Below, piece by piece: positions 1-5,742 of a stretch of 11,908 nt of DNA. Each line of letters starts with the position of its first letter. Positions within the stretch are counted from its first letter, which is position 1. The position numbers were made by a program, and so were the translations under genes. The notes beneath the pieces are model-generated. The model did not search any database, had not been told where the DNA came from, and saw only the letters and a list, made by a program, of their open reading frames with translations. The stretch comes from an uncultured Lysobacteraceae bacterium (GTDB lineage Bacteria; Pseudomonadota; Gammaproteobacteria; Xanthomonadales; Rhodanobacteraceae), in NCBI GenBank assembly GCA_946482585.1, contig CAMLSI010000120.1, positions 1 to 11,908 on the forward strand, in the 5' to 3' direction.

Positions 1-108
1 CTGGAAACTCGCCTCCATGAGCCCGCGCACATCGCGCGACAGGATCGCGAGTGTATCGAGGATGGCGCCGCGCGAGCGCGACTCGGGCGCATTCGACCAT
101 TGACCCAC
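1..108 (-). CDS. Possible partial CDS, N-terminal 36 codons of an unknown protein
   Basis: An open frame reads from a GTG at 108 off the left edge of the window. Of the minus-strand frames here it has the strongest third-position GC bias. It encodes a plausible helical stretch (motif RGAILDTLAILSRDVRGLME). It would begin 7 bases after the stop of the 116-727 gene, as the next gene of the same transcript. I see no good Shine-Dalgarno. An in-frame TTG at 135 is an alternative start that would overlap the previous gene. A competing frame opens with an ATG at 98 but has poor codon composition. I do not recognise the protein, so no function is offered. Confidence 0.35.
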   Translation of the reverse strand, partial: MGQWSNAPESRSRGAILDTLAILSRDVRGLMEASFQ

Positions 109-115
109 CGAGTCG

Positions 116-727
116 CTACAGACTGGTTGAACCAAGTCGGTTTAAGGCCGCTAGCTGCTTCTTGTAGATGCAGAGAAGATCTTCGATTTCATGTGCCTCG
201 AGGCACTGCAGTTCGAGCGGGAAATCGGATTTCGGTATGTACTTCGCACGAGCGTTGAGGCCCAGCGCACGCGCGCCCTCGCGCGTTCCCGCGTGGAGAT
301 AGACGTCTTCCGGCAGGAGATCGAGGTACGCTCCGATTCGTTGTGCGGTGTCATAGACAAACAGCTCGCCAGCGCCAGATACGCCACGGAGCGCGCGCTC
401 GATTGTCTCGAAGAGCTCTCTGAATGAGGCGCTCGCTTTCAATCGGCCTTCCACTCCGAGCAGTGTGTGCCGAGCCTCCTTGAGCGTCGATCGTGAAATA
501 CGACGTTGGTGGCTCTGGCGTTTCCCATGCTTGTTGATCGCCAACGCGGCGCGGTCAATCGCGTCACTCAAGGCGTTTTGCTTTCGGTAGAACCGGAAGT
601 CGTCGGTCGACTTGCTGCGATTCACAGAGCAAAACAGACGAACCACTGCTTCCAACGACGGACGACCTTGAAGCCTGGCCGGCCTACAGTTCGATTGTCG
701 GGGCGGACTACATACGGTCACAGACAT
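116..727 (-). CDS. Conserved hypothetical protein, possible helix-hairpin-helix-like C-terminal half
   Basis: 203 residues from the ATG at 727, chosen because GGAG lies just upstream (spacing of only 3 bases) and the longer frame to 832 adds an unpromising leader. Residues 24-36 (SLEAVVRLFCSVN) and 42-90 are helical and rich in charge (DDFRFYR, HGKRQSHQRR). Residues 115-135 contain GAGELFVYDTAQRIGAYL, followed by VYLHAGTREGARALGL (142-157) and IEDLLCIYK (181-189). The G-x-G then YDTA-x-RIG pattern recalls the helix-hairpin-helix of DNA glycosylases, and a protein ending of this kind seems familiar from other proteobacterial hypothetical proteins. I cannot name a family, and no catalytic residue is identifiable. 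Base composition is clearly lower in GC than the operon to the right, which suggests accessory or transferred DNA. The ORF is very likely real; its function is unknown. Confidence 0.75.
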   Translation of the reverse strand: MSVTVCSPPRQSNCRPARLQGRPSLEAVVRLFCSVNRSKSTDDFRFYRKQNALSDAIDRAALAINKHGKRQSHQRRISRSTLKEARHTLLGVEGRLKASASFRELFETIERALRGVSGAGELFVYDTAQRIGAYLDLLPEDVYLHAGTREGARALGLNARAKYIPKSDFPLELQCLEAHEIEDLLCIYKKQLAALNRLGSTSL

Positions 728-754
728 TTTCTCCTCGGCGGCATGTCGGCCTTT

Positions 755-770
755 CCGGCACTCGTGCCGG
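755..770. repeat. Inverted repeat upstream of the 116-727 gene
   Basis: The 16 bases CCGGCACTCGTGCCGG form two perfect 7-base arms around 2 bases. They lie 28-43 bases upstream of the ATG at 727, in its presumed 5' leader. This could be an operator or an mRNA hairpin. No matching copy was noticed elsewhere in the window. Confidence 0.35.
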
Positions 771-832
771 TGCGGGTGGTAACTGGCGCTATCAGAACGA
801 AGTAGCTGACAGTTCTGTGGTCCAGCAGGCAT

Positions 833-1466
833 GCCCTACTTCGTGCGGTCAAGCCTGTGCCGAAACGCTACTTTCCAACAGAGGGATTCAGGTTCGACAA
901 GTCGAGATGGGCCGCGACTTGAGTTCCGCTACCAGCCTTGCCAACTCGATGAATAGGTTATGACTCGCCCCCCAATGGCTGAGTCGAAACGTGGCTCGGA
1001 TTGCGCTGCGCCGGTACCTGCCGGAAGCCAGTCGCTGGCGTGGGGAAGACACTATGACCAGGCTTCGGTCAATGCAAGCTCCGAAGTCCACCTTTCCTGT
1101 TTTGCGCGGCTAAGAGGGCTTTTCCGCGGGCTGCCGCAGCGATACCAGTAGCTCATCGTTCTCGGCGAGTGGCGACGCATCGTCTTGTGCGGACGCCGCG
1201 GATCGCGCTGACGGATGCGGCGTTGTGGCTTCCGAAGCGTTGCCAATTTCTGTCAGCAAGCACGCCGGTCCTGTCTGCTTGGTGTGGAGACCGTCGCCAG
1301 GAAACCCGCGCACGGTTTGTATCGCCAGCGGATCCTGCTTCGCCGCCGTCCGCGGTCAGTTCGATGTACAGCCGGCGCATGTGGTTGCGGTACGCGTACT
1401 TGGCTCACACCCCGCAACACGTAAGAATCCGCACGCCGCGCCGACGCGGCTCACGAAGGACAAACG
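833..1466. other. Gene-poor stretch with no recognisable gene
   Basis: About 630 bases between the upstream region of the 116-727 gene and the exported protein at 1467. Open frames exist on both strands, for example on minus between about 1110 and 1380. They overlap one another, lack ribosome sites, and give translations with no motif or domain I recognise. Base composition rises from mixed to GC-rich across the stretch. No tRNA cloverleaf, CRISPR repeat or transposase motif was found. It may hold decayed genes or the junction of an accessory segment, with the promoter of the 1467 gene at its right end. Confidence 0.5.
1400..1428 (+). promoter_or_regulatory. Candidate sigma-70-like promoter for the 1467 gene
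   Basis: TTGGCT at 1400-1405 and AAGAAT at 1423-1428 are separated by exactly 17 bases. Each matches its consensus hexamer at 4 of 6 positions. The -10 element ends 38 bases before the start codon. Spacing and position are good but the matches are weak, so this is tentative. Confidence 0.25.
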
Positions 1467-1988
1467 ATGCGTCACGCCCTGATCCGTTCCGTCGCCGGCG
1501 CCGTGCTGGGCGTGTTGACACTGGCCGGCACTGCCGTCGGTGCCGAGAAATCCCGGCTCGAGCAGCTCATGGGGCCGAAGTTCCGCGAGGCGGGGCTCGA
1601 TCGCGCGACGCCGGCGGAGATCGCGGTGCTCGAGCAATTCATGATCGAACATGCCGGCGAGCTTCGCGCGTTGACGCCGGCGTCGGACACGAAGTCGGCG
1701 GCGGCGGTCGTCGCCGCAGACCCCGCACGCGAGCGGCGCGTCGAAAAGGAATCCGCGGCGAACGACGAACGCGTGGTCAGCCGCATCGCCGGTGAGTTCA
1801 AGGGCTGGCGCCACGGCACGACGCTGACGCTGGAGAACGGACAGCAATGGCGCGTCGACGACGAGAGTTCACTGGTCTCGCGCGCGAAAGACCGCCCCGC
1901 CGTGACGATCGAGCGCGGAACGTTCGGCCAGTGGTGGCTGCGCGTCGAGGGTTACAACACCGCGGCGCGCGTGAAGCCCGCGAACTGA
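1467..1988 (+). CDS. Small exported hypothetical protein with C-terminal beta domain
   Basis: 173 residues. AAGGA at 1456-1460, 6 bases ahead of the ATG, supports the start. Residues 1-25 are a Sec signal peptide: positive MRHALIR, hydrophobic core AGAVLGVLTLAG, then a likely cleavage after AVG-A or VGA-E. The mature part has a helical N-terminal half (about 27-75, RLEQLMGPKFREAGLDRATPAEI) and an alanine-rich linker. A C-terminal beta-rich module follows (about 107-170), with the landmarks GEFKGW, LENGQQWRVDD and WWLRVEGYN. The pattern 'GxF.GW..GT...LENGQ.W' is one I associate with small periplasmic proteins of Xanthomonadales and relatives that have no assigned function. The gene is monocistronic as seen here and convergent with the pseudogene at 2085-2718. 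It is a confident gene of unknown role. Confidence 0.85.
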   Translation: MRHALIRSVAGAVLGVLTLAGTAVGAEKSRLEQLMGPKFREAGLDRATPAEIAVLEQFMIEHAGELRALTPASDTKSAAAVVAADPARERRVEKESAANDERVVSRIAGEFKGWRHGTTLTLENGQQWRVDDESSLVSRAKDRPAVTIERGTFGQWWLRVEGYNTAARVKPAN

Positions 1989-2036
1989 GCCTGCACGGGT
2001 GCGTCGCACGCGATCACGATCGCCTGTGCGCAACCG

Positions 2037-2050
2037 GCGGCGATCGCCGC
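2037..2050. repeat. 14-base perfect palindrome between convergent genes
   Basis: GCGGCGATCGCCGC reads the same on both strands. It lies in the 96-base gap between the end of the exported-protein gene and the end of the pseudogene. No T-tract follows on either strand, so it is not a classical intrinsic terminator, though a bidirectional stem is possible. In DNA this rich in GC, short palindromes occur by chance. Confidence 0.3.
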
Positions 2051-2084
2051 GGGCAACGGCGACCCTCCGTGCACGACGGAACGC

Positions 2085-2435
2085 TCACGCCGCCTGGAAT
2101 CCGTTCGCGAAGACGAGATCGCCATCGCTGAGGGCATAGAAACACACCGGCTCGCCGACCCCGTCGACCCCGTTGAACACGTAGAACCCCTGCAGTCCCG
2201 GTGCATGACCGAAACGTCCGTAGGTGCCGTTGGGCTGGCCACGCCCGGCACGACGGTATTGGCGGCGGCGACGGGGAGGCTGTCCCAGGTCCAGGGCTGG
2301 GTGCGCGGAGTGGCGGCGGCGCGCAGCAAGGTGATCGCGCCGGTGCTGCCGGCGGTGGTTGTGCCACATCGCGACCGCATTCAGGCCGGGAACCCAGTGC
2401 GCCCCGGCCTTGCCGCCGATCTGGGACAGGTGGGC
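2085..2435 (-). pseudogene. Frameshifted C-terminal remnant of a secreted beta-propeller-like protein
   Basis: Reading right to left, one frame gives GAHWVPGLNAVAMWHN up to about 2363. The sensible peptide then continues in a second frame as TTAGSTGAITLLRAAATP and DSLPVAAANTVVPGVASP. It returns to the first frame near 2233 as NGTYGRFGHAPGLQGFYVFN and ends with CFYALSDGDLVFANGFQAA and a TGA at 2085. Together these read as one continuous C-terminal region with the 'YGRF.H.P.L.GFYVFN' pattern I associate with beta-propeller blades of secreted proteins. Between the two shifts, the first frame gives only Arg/His-rich nonsense. The right boundary, where serine-hydrolase sequence gives way, is approximate. 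No start of its own is present. The family assignment is tentative; the frame disruption is seen directly. Confidence 0.5.
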
Positions 2436-2718
2436 GGGCGGCGTGTCGGCCGCGCCGGGCTGCAGCGTCCGCGCGGTGGCGTCGCGCAAGGCCCGGTGCC
2501 AGATCGCGAGGTCATCCACCGTGCTGATCAGGCCTCCGGCGCCCTGCGGCTGCGACATGCTGATGAAGTCCGCGTTCTGCAACGCTCCCTCGACGCGCCG
2601 ATACCCCTGCGCGCGTCCGGCAATCACGGCCAGATGATCGTCATGGCGCTTCCTTCGCCTGCGTCGTGCCCGCACAGGCCAACGCCGCCGCCAGCAGCCG
2701 TGTTCCGAACATCCTCAT
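2436..2718 (-). pseudogene. Collapsed serine hydrolase gene (beta-lactamase class C-like) with intact signal peptide
   Basis: AAGGAG at 2726-2731, 7 bases before the ATG at 2718, precedes a clean signal peptide (MRMFGTRLLAAALACAG, then TTQAKEAP). That frame stops at 2641-2643. From about 2650 leftwards a different frame carries a typical C-terminal segment of the beta-lactamase/D-Ala-D-Ala carboxypeptidase C family. Its landmarks are DDHLAVIAGRAQGYRR and ISMSQPQGAGGLISTVDDLA followed by IWHRAL. The region that should hold the SxxK nucleophile and the YxN motif is absent, so an internal deletion of most of the catalytic domain has joined the export signal to the tail out of frame. The segment then runs into the propeller-like remnant on the left. 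No active enzyme can result. The intact family members are periplasmic serine hydrolases of about 400-500 residues. Confidence 0.7.
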
Positions 2719-2725
2719 GCGCCTT

Positions 2726-2731
2726 CTCCTT
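2726..2731 (-). promoter_or_regulatory. Ribosome binding site of the broken serine hydrolase
   Basis: AAGGAG on the minus strand ends 7 bases before the ATG at 2718. It is a near-ideal Shine-Dalgarno kept in front of a gene that no longer encodes an enzyme. It fixes the original start and suggests that the decay is recent. Confidence 0.6.
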
Positions 2732-2755
2732 CAGTGGAGGGCGCAGCGTAGGCGG

Positions 2756-2777
2756 GCGCGGGCGATGGCCCGTGCGC
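2756..2777. repeat. GC-rich hairpin downstream of the operon
   Basis: GCGCGGGC pairs with GCCC and GCGC across a 4-base loop, with a 2-base bulge, giving an 8-base stem. On the minus strand it lies 65 bases after the stop of the YoaK-family gene and before the pseudogene start. It could end or stabilise the operon transcript. There is no U-tract, so an intrinsic terminator is not supported. Confidence 0.25.
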
Positions 2778-2841
2778 TATGTGACGTGCAGTCGGGATGC
2801 GTGTTCAGCGGTCGTCCGGAGGGATGAGCGGTCGGGCGCGA

Positions 2842-3546
2842 TCAGGATGCTTTCCGGATTCCGTGACGTGCGAACACCACGGCCAGCACGAGCAGCGGCA
2901 GGACCAGGGCGTAGAACGACAGCCAGGTGTAGGCCAGTGCGCCGGCCACTGCCGCGACCGCGAAAGCCGCCACGGGAACGGCGAGCCGTTTCGTGCGCGC
3001 GATCGTCGCCGCACGGTCGGCGGCGTCGCGCTGCGCGATCAGATGCGTGATGTCGGCGGCGAACTGAGTGACGTTGCCGGTCATCACCGTGGTCGGCGGC
3101 AGATCGCCGAACACCAGGCGTGCCAGCGCGTTCTGCACGCCCATCGCGGCGACGCCGAGCAGTCCTGCGCTCACCGCGAGCGGTGTGTCGGCATGGTCGA
3201 TGGGCAGGGCGATCAGCGCGCACACCATGAAGGCGGCCAGCAGCACCATCTGCGCCGCAATGACGCGGGCCGTGGTGCCCGGCGACGGCGCCCGGCTGCG
3301 GACGAAGGCTGTGGTCGCGGCGACTGCCGCGATGAACACGGGCAGGGCCAGGAGTTTGGCGACCAGGCCTTCGTGTGGGCGGATCAAGGCGGCGCCGAGC
3401 AGCACGAAATTGCCGGTGACGTGGGCCGTGAACAGGCCGAACAGGGCGATGAAGCCGACGGTGTCGACATAGCCCGCGACGAAGCTCAGGGCGATCGCAT
3501 CGATCGGCCCGGCGTCGCGCTGCACGGCAGGCGCGCTGACGTCCAC
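2842..3546 (-). CDS. YoaK/DUF1275-family integral membrane protein
   Basis: 234 residues from a GTG at 3546, one base after the stop of the upstream amidohydrolase gene. The frame stays open another 86 codons upstream, but that part is the amidohydrolase tail read in the wrong frame. The family signature is present twice: GYVDTVGFIALFGLFTAHVTGN near the N-terminus and GVQNALARLVFGDLPPTTV followed by MTGNVTQ near residues 136-160. The two TGN motifs reflect the internal repeat of the family. Several hydrophobic spans (VAKLLALPVFIAAVAATTAF, AAQMVLLAAFMVCALIALP, AVPVAAFAVAAVAGALAYTW, FYALVLPLLVLAVVFA) indicate about six membrane helices. DUF1275 proteins are inner-membrane proteins of unproven function, thought to be transporters. 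As the last gene of the operon it may move a substrate or product of the enzymes. A GTG farther in (about 14 bases) is an alternative start. Family confident, activity unknown. Confidence 0.85.
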   Translation of the reverse strand: MDVSAPAVQRDAGPIDAIALSFVAGYVDTVGFIALFGLFTAHVTGNFVLLGAALIRPHEGLVAKLLALPVFIAAVAATTAFVRSRAPSPGTTARVIAAQMVLLAAFMVCALIALPIDHADTPLAVSAGLLGVAAMGVQNALARLVFGDLPPTTVMTGNVTQFAADITHLIAQRDAADRAATIARTKRLAVPVAAFAVAAVAGALAYTWLSFYALVLPLLVLAVVFARHGIRKAS

Positions 3547-3547
3547 C

Positions 3548-5374
3548 TCAGAACGCCCAACACGAACAGCCGAGCGCGCCCCAGAAATCGCGCGGATCGG
3601 CGACCGCCGGGGTCGGCGCGTGCGTGTGGCGGTGCACGGTACATGCCGTCGCGCGCGGCGCCGCCGCCGGCGCCCCTTTCCAGTAGCGGCTGCCGAAATT
3701 GACTGGCGACCAATCCGGCATGGCGGGCGGCATCGGCGGATCGAGCTCCGAAAACGCGCCCGCCGCGTAGACGATCCTGCCGGCGACGACGGTGAGTTCG
3801 GCAACGATCTGCCGGATGTCGTCTTCGGGTACTTCGAAATAGTCCGCCGAGAGCACGGCGAAATCGGCGTACTGGCCGACCTTGATCTGGCCCTTGCGGT
3901 CCGTTTCGTTCGAGAACCAGGTGTTGGCCTGCGTATACAGCTGCAACGCTTCGGCGCGATCGAGCCTGGCGTGATCAGGCGTCAGTCGCAGGCCGCCGAG
4001 TGTCTTGCCGCTGACCAGCCAGTACAGCGCGTTCCACGGATCGTAGCTCGCGACGCGCGTCGCATCCGTGCCGGCGCCGACGCGCACGCCGAGTTCGAGC
4101 ATGCGCCGCACGGGAGGCGTGCGCTCGGCGGCTTTCGCGCCATAGCGCTCGACGAAATATTCGCCCTGATAGGCCATGCGGTGCTGCACCGCCACGGCGC
4201 CGCCGAGGCGCGCGATGCGTTCCAGATTGCGATCGCTCACGGTCTCGGCATGATCGAAGAACCAGTGGATGCCGTCGAACGGAATGTCCCGCTGCACGCG
4301 CTCGAACACGTCGAGGGCGCGACCGATGGATTCGTCATAGGTCGCATGCAGTCGCCACGGCCAGCGCCGGCTCGCGAGCAGGCGCACCACGCTTTCCAGG
4401 TCCGGCTCCATCGCGGCGGGCAGGTCCGGCCGCGGTTGCTGGAAGTCCTCGAAATCCGCGGCCGAGAACACCAGCATTTCGCCGGCGCCGTTCAGACGGT
4501 AGAAGTCGTCGCCCTGGCCGTAGCGATTCGTGTCGGTCCAGCGCGTGAAATCGGCGAGTTCTTCGTTCGGTTTCTGCGTGAACAGGTTGTAGGCGATGCG
4601 CACGCTGAGCTCGCCGCTGCGGTGCAGATCGTCGATGACGCGATAGTCGTCGGGATAGTTCTGGAAGCCGCCGCCCGCATCGATCACGCTGGTGAGACCC
4701 AGGCGATTCAACTCGCGCAGGAAATGCCGCGTCGAATTGCGCTGATAGTCGTAGGGAAGTTTCGGTCCTTTGGCCAGGGCCGAATACAGCAGCAGGGCGT
4801 TGGGTTTGGCCAGCAGCAGTCCGGTGGGTTCGCCGCGACGGTCTTTGACGATCTCGCCACCGGGCGGATCGGGCGTGTCGCGCGTATAGCCTGTCGCGCG
4901 CAGCGCGGCGGCGTTGAGCAAGGCGCGATCGTAGAGATGCAGAATGAAGACGGGCGTATCCGGCGCGACCGCATTCAATTCCTCCAGCGTCGGAAGGCGC
5001 CGTTCGGCGAACTGCATCGCGGTGAAGCCACCGACCACGCGCACCCACTGCGGCGCCGGTGTGCGTGCGACCTGCTCGCGCAACCGGCGCAGTGCGTCGG
5101 CGAGCGAGGGCAGGCCGTCCCAGCGCAGCTCCAGGTTGTAGTTGAGGCCACCGCGGATCACATGCAGGTGCGAGTCGATGAGTCCGGGAATCAGGCGCCG
5201 GCCGCGGGCATCGATCACGCGCGTGCGCAGTCCGGCGAAACGCATCGCGTCCGCTTCCTCGCCCACGGCGATGAAACCGCCGTCGGCGACCGCCAGGGCG
5301 GCGGCATTCGGGCGTGCAGGATCGACCGTGGCGATACGGGCGTTGCGAACGATGAGATCGGCGGTCTGTGTCAT
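3548..5374 (-). CDS. YtcJ-like metal-dependent amidohydrolase
   Basis: 608 residues. GGAG at 5381-5384, 6 bases before the ATG, supports the start. The N-terminal beta-sandwich part (DLIVRNARIATVD) leads to the strand-1 metal motif GLIDSHLH (His69, His71). Further expected ligands are His343 (RLHATYDE), His375 (WFFDHAE) and Asp437 (GAGTDATR). The C-terminal sandwich closes with KGQIKVGQYADFAVLS, and the protein ends in FWGALGCSCWAF, a cysteine-bearing tail I associate with this subgroup. The enzyme belongs to the amidohydrolase superfamily, YtcJ/N-substituted formamide deformylase-like. Members hydrolyse C-N bonds of amides or cyclic amides, usually with one or two divalent metals. There is no signal peptide, so it is cytoplasmic. 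It follows the XapX gene by 22 bases and abuts the YoaK gene. All expected ligands are present and the length is normal. The substrate cannot be read from sequence. Confidence 0.93.
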   Translation of the reverse strand: MTQTADLIVRNARIATVDPARPNAAALAVADGGFIAVGEEADAMRFAGLRTRVIDARGRRLIPGLIDSHLHVIRGGLNYNLELRWDGLPSLADALRRLREQVARTPAPQWVRVVGGFTAMQFAERRLPTLEELNAVAPDTPVFILHLYDRALLNAAALRATGYTRDTPDPPGGEIVKDRRGEPTGLLLAKPNALLLYSALAKGPKLPYDYQRNSTRHFLRELNRLGLTSVIDAGGGFQNYPDDYRVIDDLHRSGELSVRIAYNLFTQKPNEELADFTRWTDTNRYGQGDDFYRLNGAGEMLVFSAADFEDFQQPRPDLPAAMEPDLESVVRLLASRRWPWRLHATYDESIGRALDVFERVQRDIPFDGIHWFFDHAETVSDRNLERIARLGGAVAVQHRMAYQGEYFVERYGAKAAERTPPVRRMLELGVRVGAGTDATRVASYDPWNALYWLVSGKTLGGLRLTPDHARLDRAEALQLYTQANTWFSNETDRKGQIKVGQYADFAVLSADYFEVPEDDIRQIVAELTVVAGRIVYAAGAFSELDPPMPPAMPDWSPVNFGSRYWKGAPAAAPRATACTVHRHTHAPTPAVADPRDFWGALGCSCWAF

Positions 5375-5396
5375 CCGGGACTCCGTGCGGCAAGCA

Positions 5397-5678
5397 TCAT
5401 TCGTGGGACGCGTCTGGCCTGCGCGACAGGCCGCAGTCGGCGGCCTGTGTCGGCAATCGCCCGAAGCTGTGCGAGCGCAGATGCGCCGTGACGGCCGCGG
5501 TCTGGATCGGCCCGTGCAGCCACCAGTGCCGAGCCAGCGGCACCAGTTGTTCGCCGAGCAGAATCCCCGCGAGGCCGACCAAGGCTATCACCGGCGGTGC
5601 GGGCGAGCGCACGTCGAGCAGGCCGTAGATGACGCCGACGAGCAGCCCGGCGCCGAGCGAGAACAGATACAGCTTCAT
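5397..5678 (-). CDS. XapX domain membrane protein (DUF1427)
   Basis: 93 residues from the ATG at 5678, with GGGGAA 6-7 bases upstream. The longer open frame to 5789 adds a Ser/Arg-rich leader that overlaps the neighbouring hydrolase and is rejected. Residues 1-20 (MKLYLFSLGAGLLVGVIYGL) form one membrane helix. The segment VIALVGLAGILLGEQLVPLA (about 28-47) forms a second, separated by the LDVRSPAPP turn that is characteristic of XapX. A hydrophilic tail of about 43 residues (HSFGRLP) follows. XapX proteins are very small inner-membrane proteins of unknown function. They are often found beside YcaC-type hydrolases and YtcJ-like amidohydrolases, as here. It may assist transport or anchor an enzyme, which is inference. 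Confidence 0.88.
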   Translation of the reverse strand: MKLYLFSLGAGLLVGVIYGLLDVRSPAPPVIALVGLAGILLGEQLVPLARHWWLHGPIQTAAVTAHLRSHSFGRLPTQAADCGLSRRPDASHE

Positions 5679-5709
5679 CGGTATTCCCCGAGCCGCGTTC
5701 CGGACCGTG

Positions 5710-5734
5710 GGCGGGCAGCGGCGAGCTGCCCGCC
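5710..5734. repeat. Perfect 10-base-pair hairpin between hydrolase and xapX genes
   Basis: GGCGGGCAGC and GCTGCCCGCC are exact inverted copies around a 5-base loop, in the 64-base gap between two operon genes. With a pure GC-type stem and no U-tract on the minus strand, it is more likely an mRNA-stabilising or partial-attenuation element than a full terminator. The genes downstream have no obvious promoter of their own. Confidence 0.55.
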
Positions 5735-5742
5735 GCGATGAT

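Noticed and set aside
1110..1380. Overlapping minus-strand frames that might be a decayed transposase or gene end
   Set aside because: No DDE, HTH or other motif could be identified and no terminal repeats were found, so no feature was claimed.
1169..1795. 208-codon plus-strand open frame overlapping the exported protein
   Set aside because: It is Arg-rich, lacks motifs, and overlaps in another frame a gene with a clear ribosome site and signal peptide.
2037..2050. Repeated GCGATCGC-type motif as in cyanobacterial HIP1
   Set aside because: Gene content is proteobacterial and the octamer is not noticeably overrepresented by eye. GC-rich sequence gives such palindromes by chance.
2756..2777. 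Operon terminator
   Set aside because: A stem is present but no U-tract follows on the minus strand. It is listed only as a hairpin.
2205..3050. 281-codon plus-strand open frame across the pseudogene and the YoaK gene end
   Set aside because: Its composition is that of an antisense shadow, and the minus strand carries recognisable remnants and a true membrane protein.
3547..3804. 86-codon upstream extension of the YoaK-family gene
   Set aside because: It is Arg/Pro/Ser-rich and entirely within the amidohydrolase gene in another frame. Family proteins begin near the GTG at 3546.
3620..5491. 623-codon plus-strand open frame opposite the amidohydrolase gene
   Set aside because: It is the antisense shadow of a GC-rich gene. 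The minus strand has metal-binding motifs, a ribosome site and a normal length, while the plus translation is Arg/His/Ala-rich with no domain.
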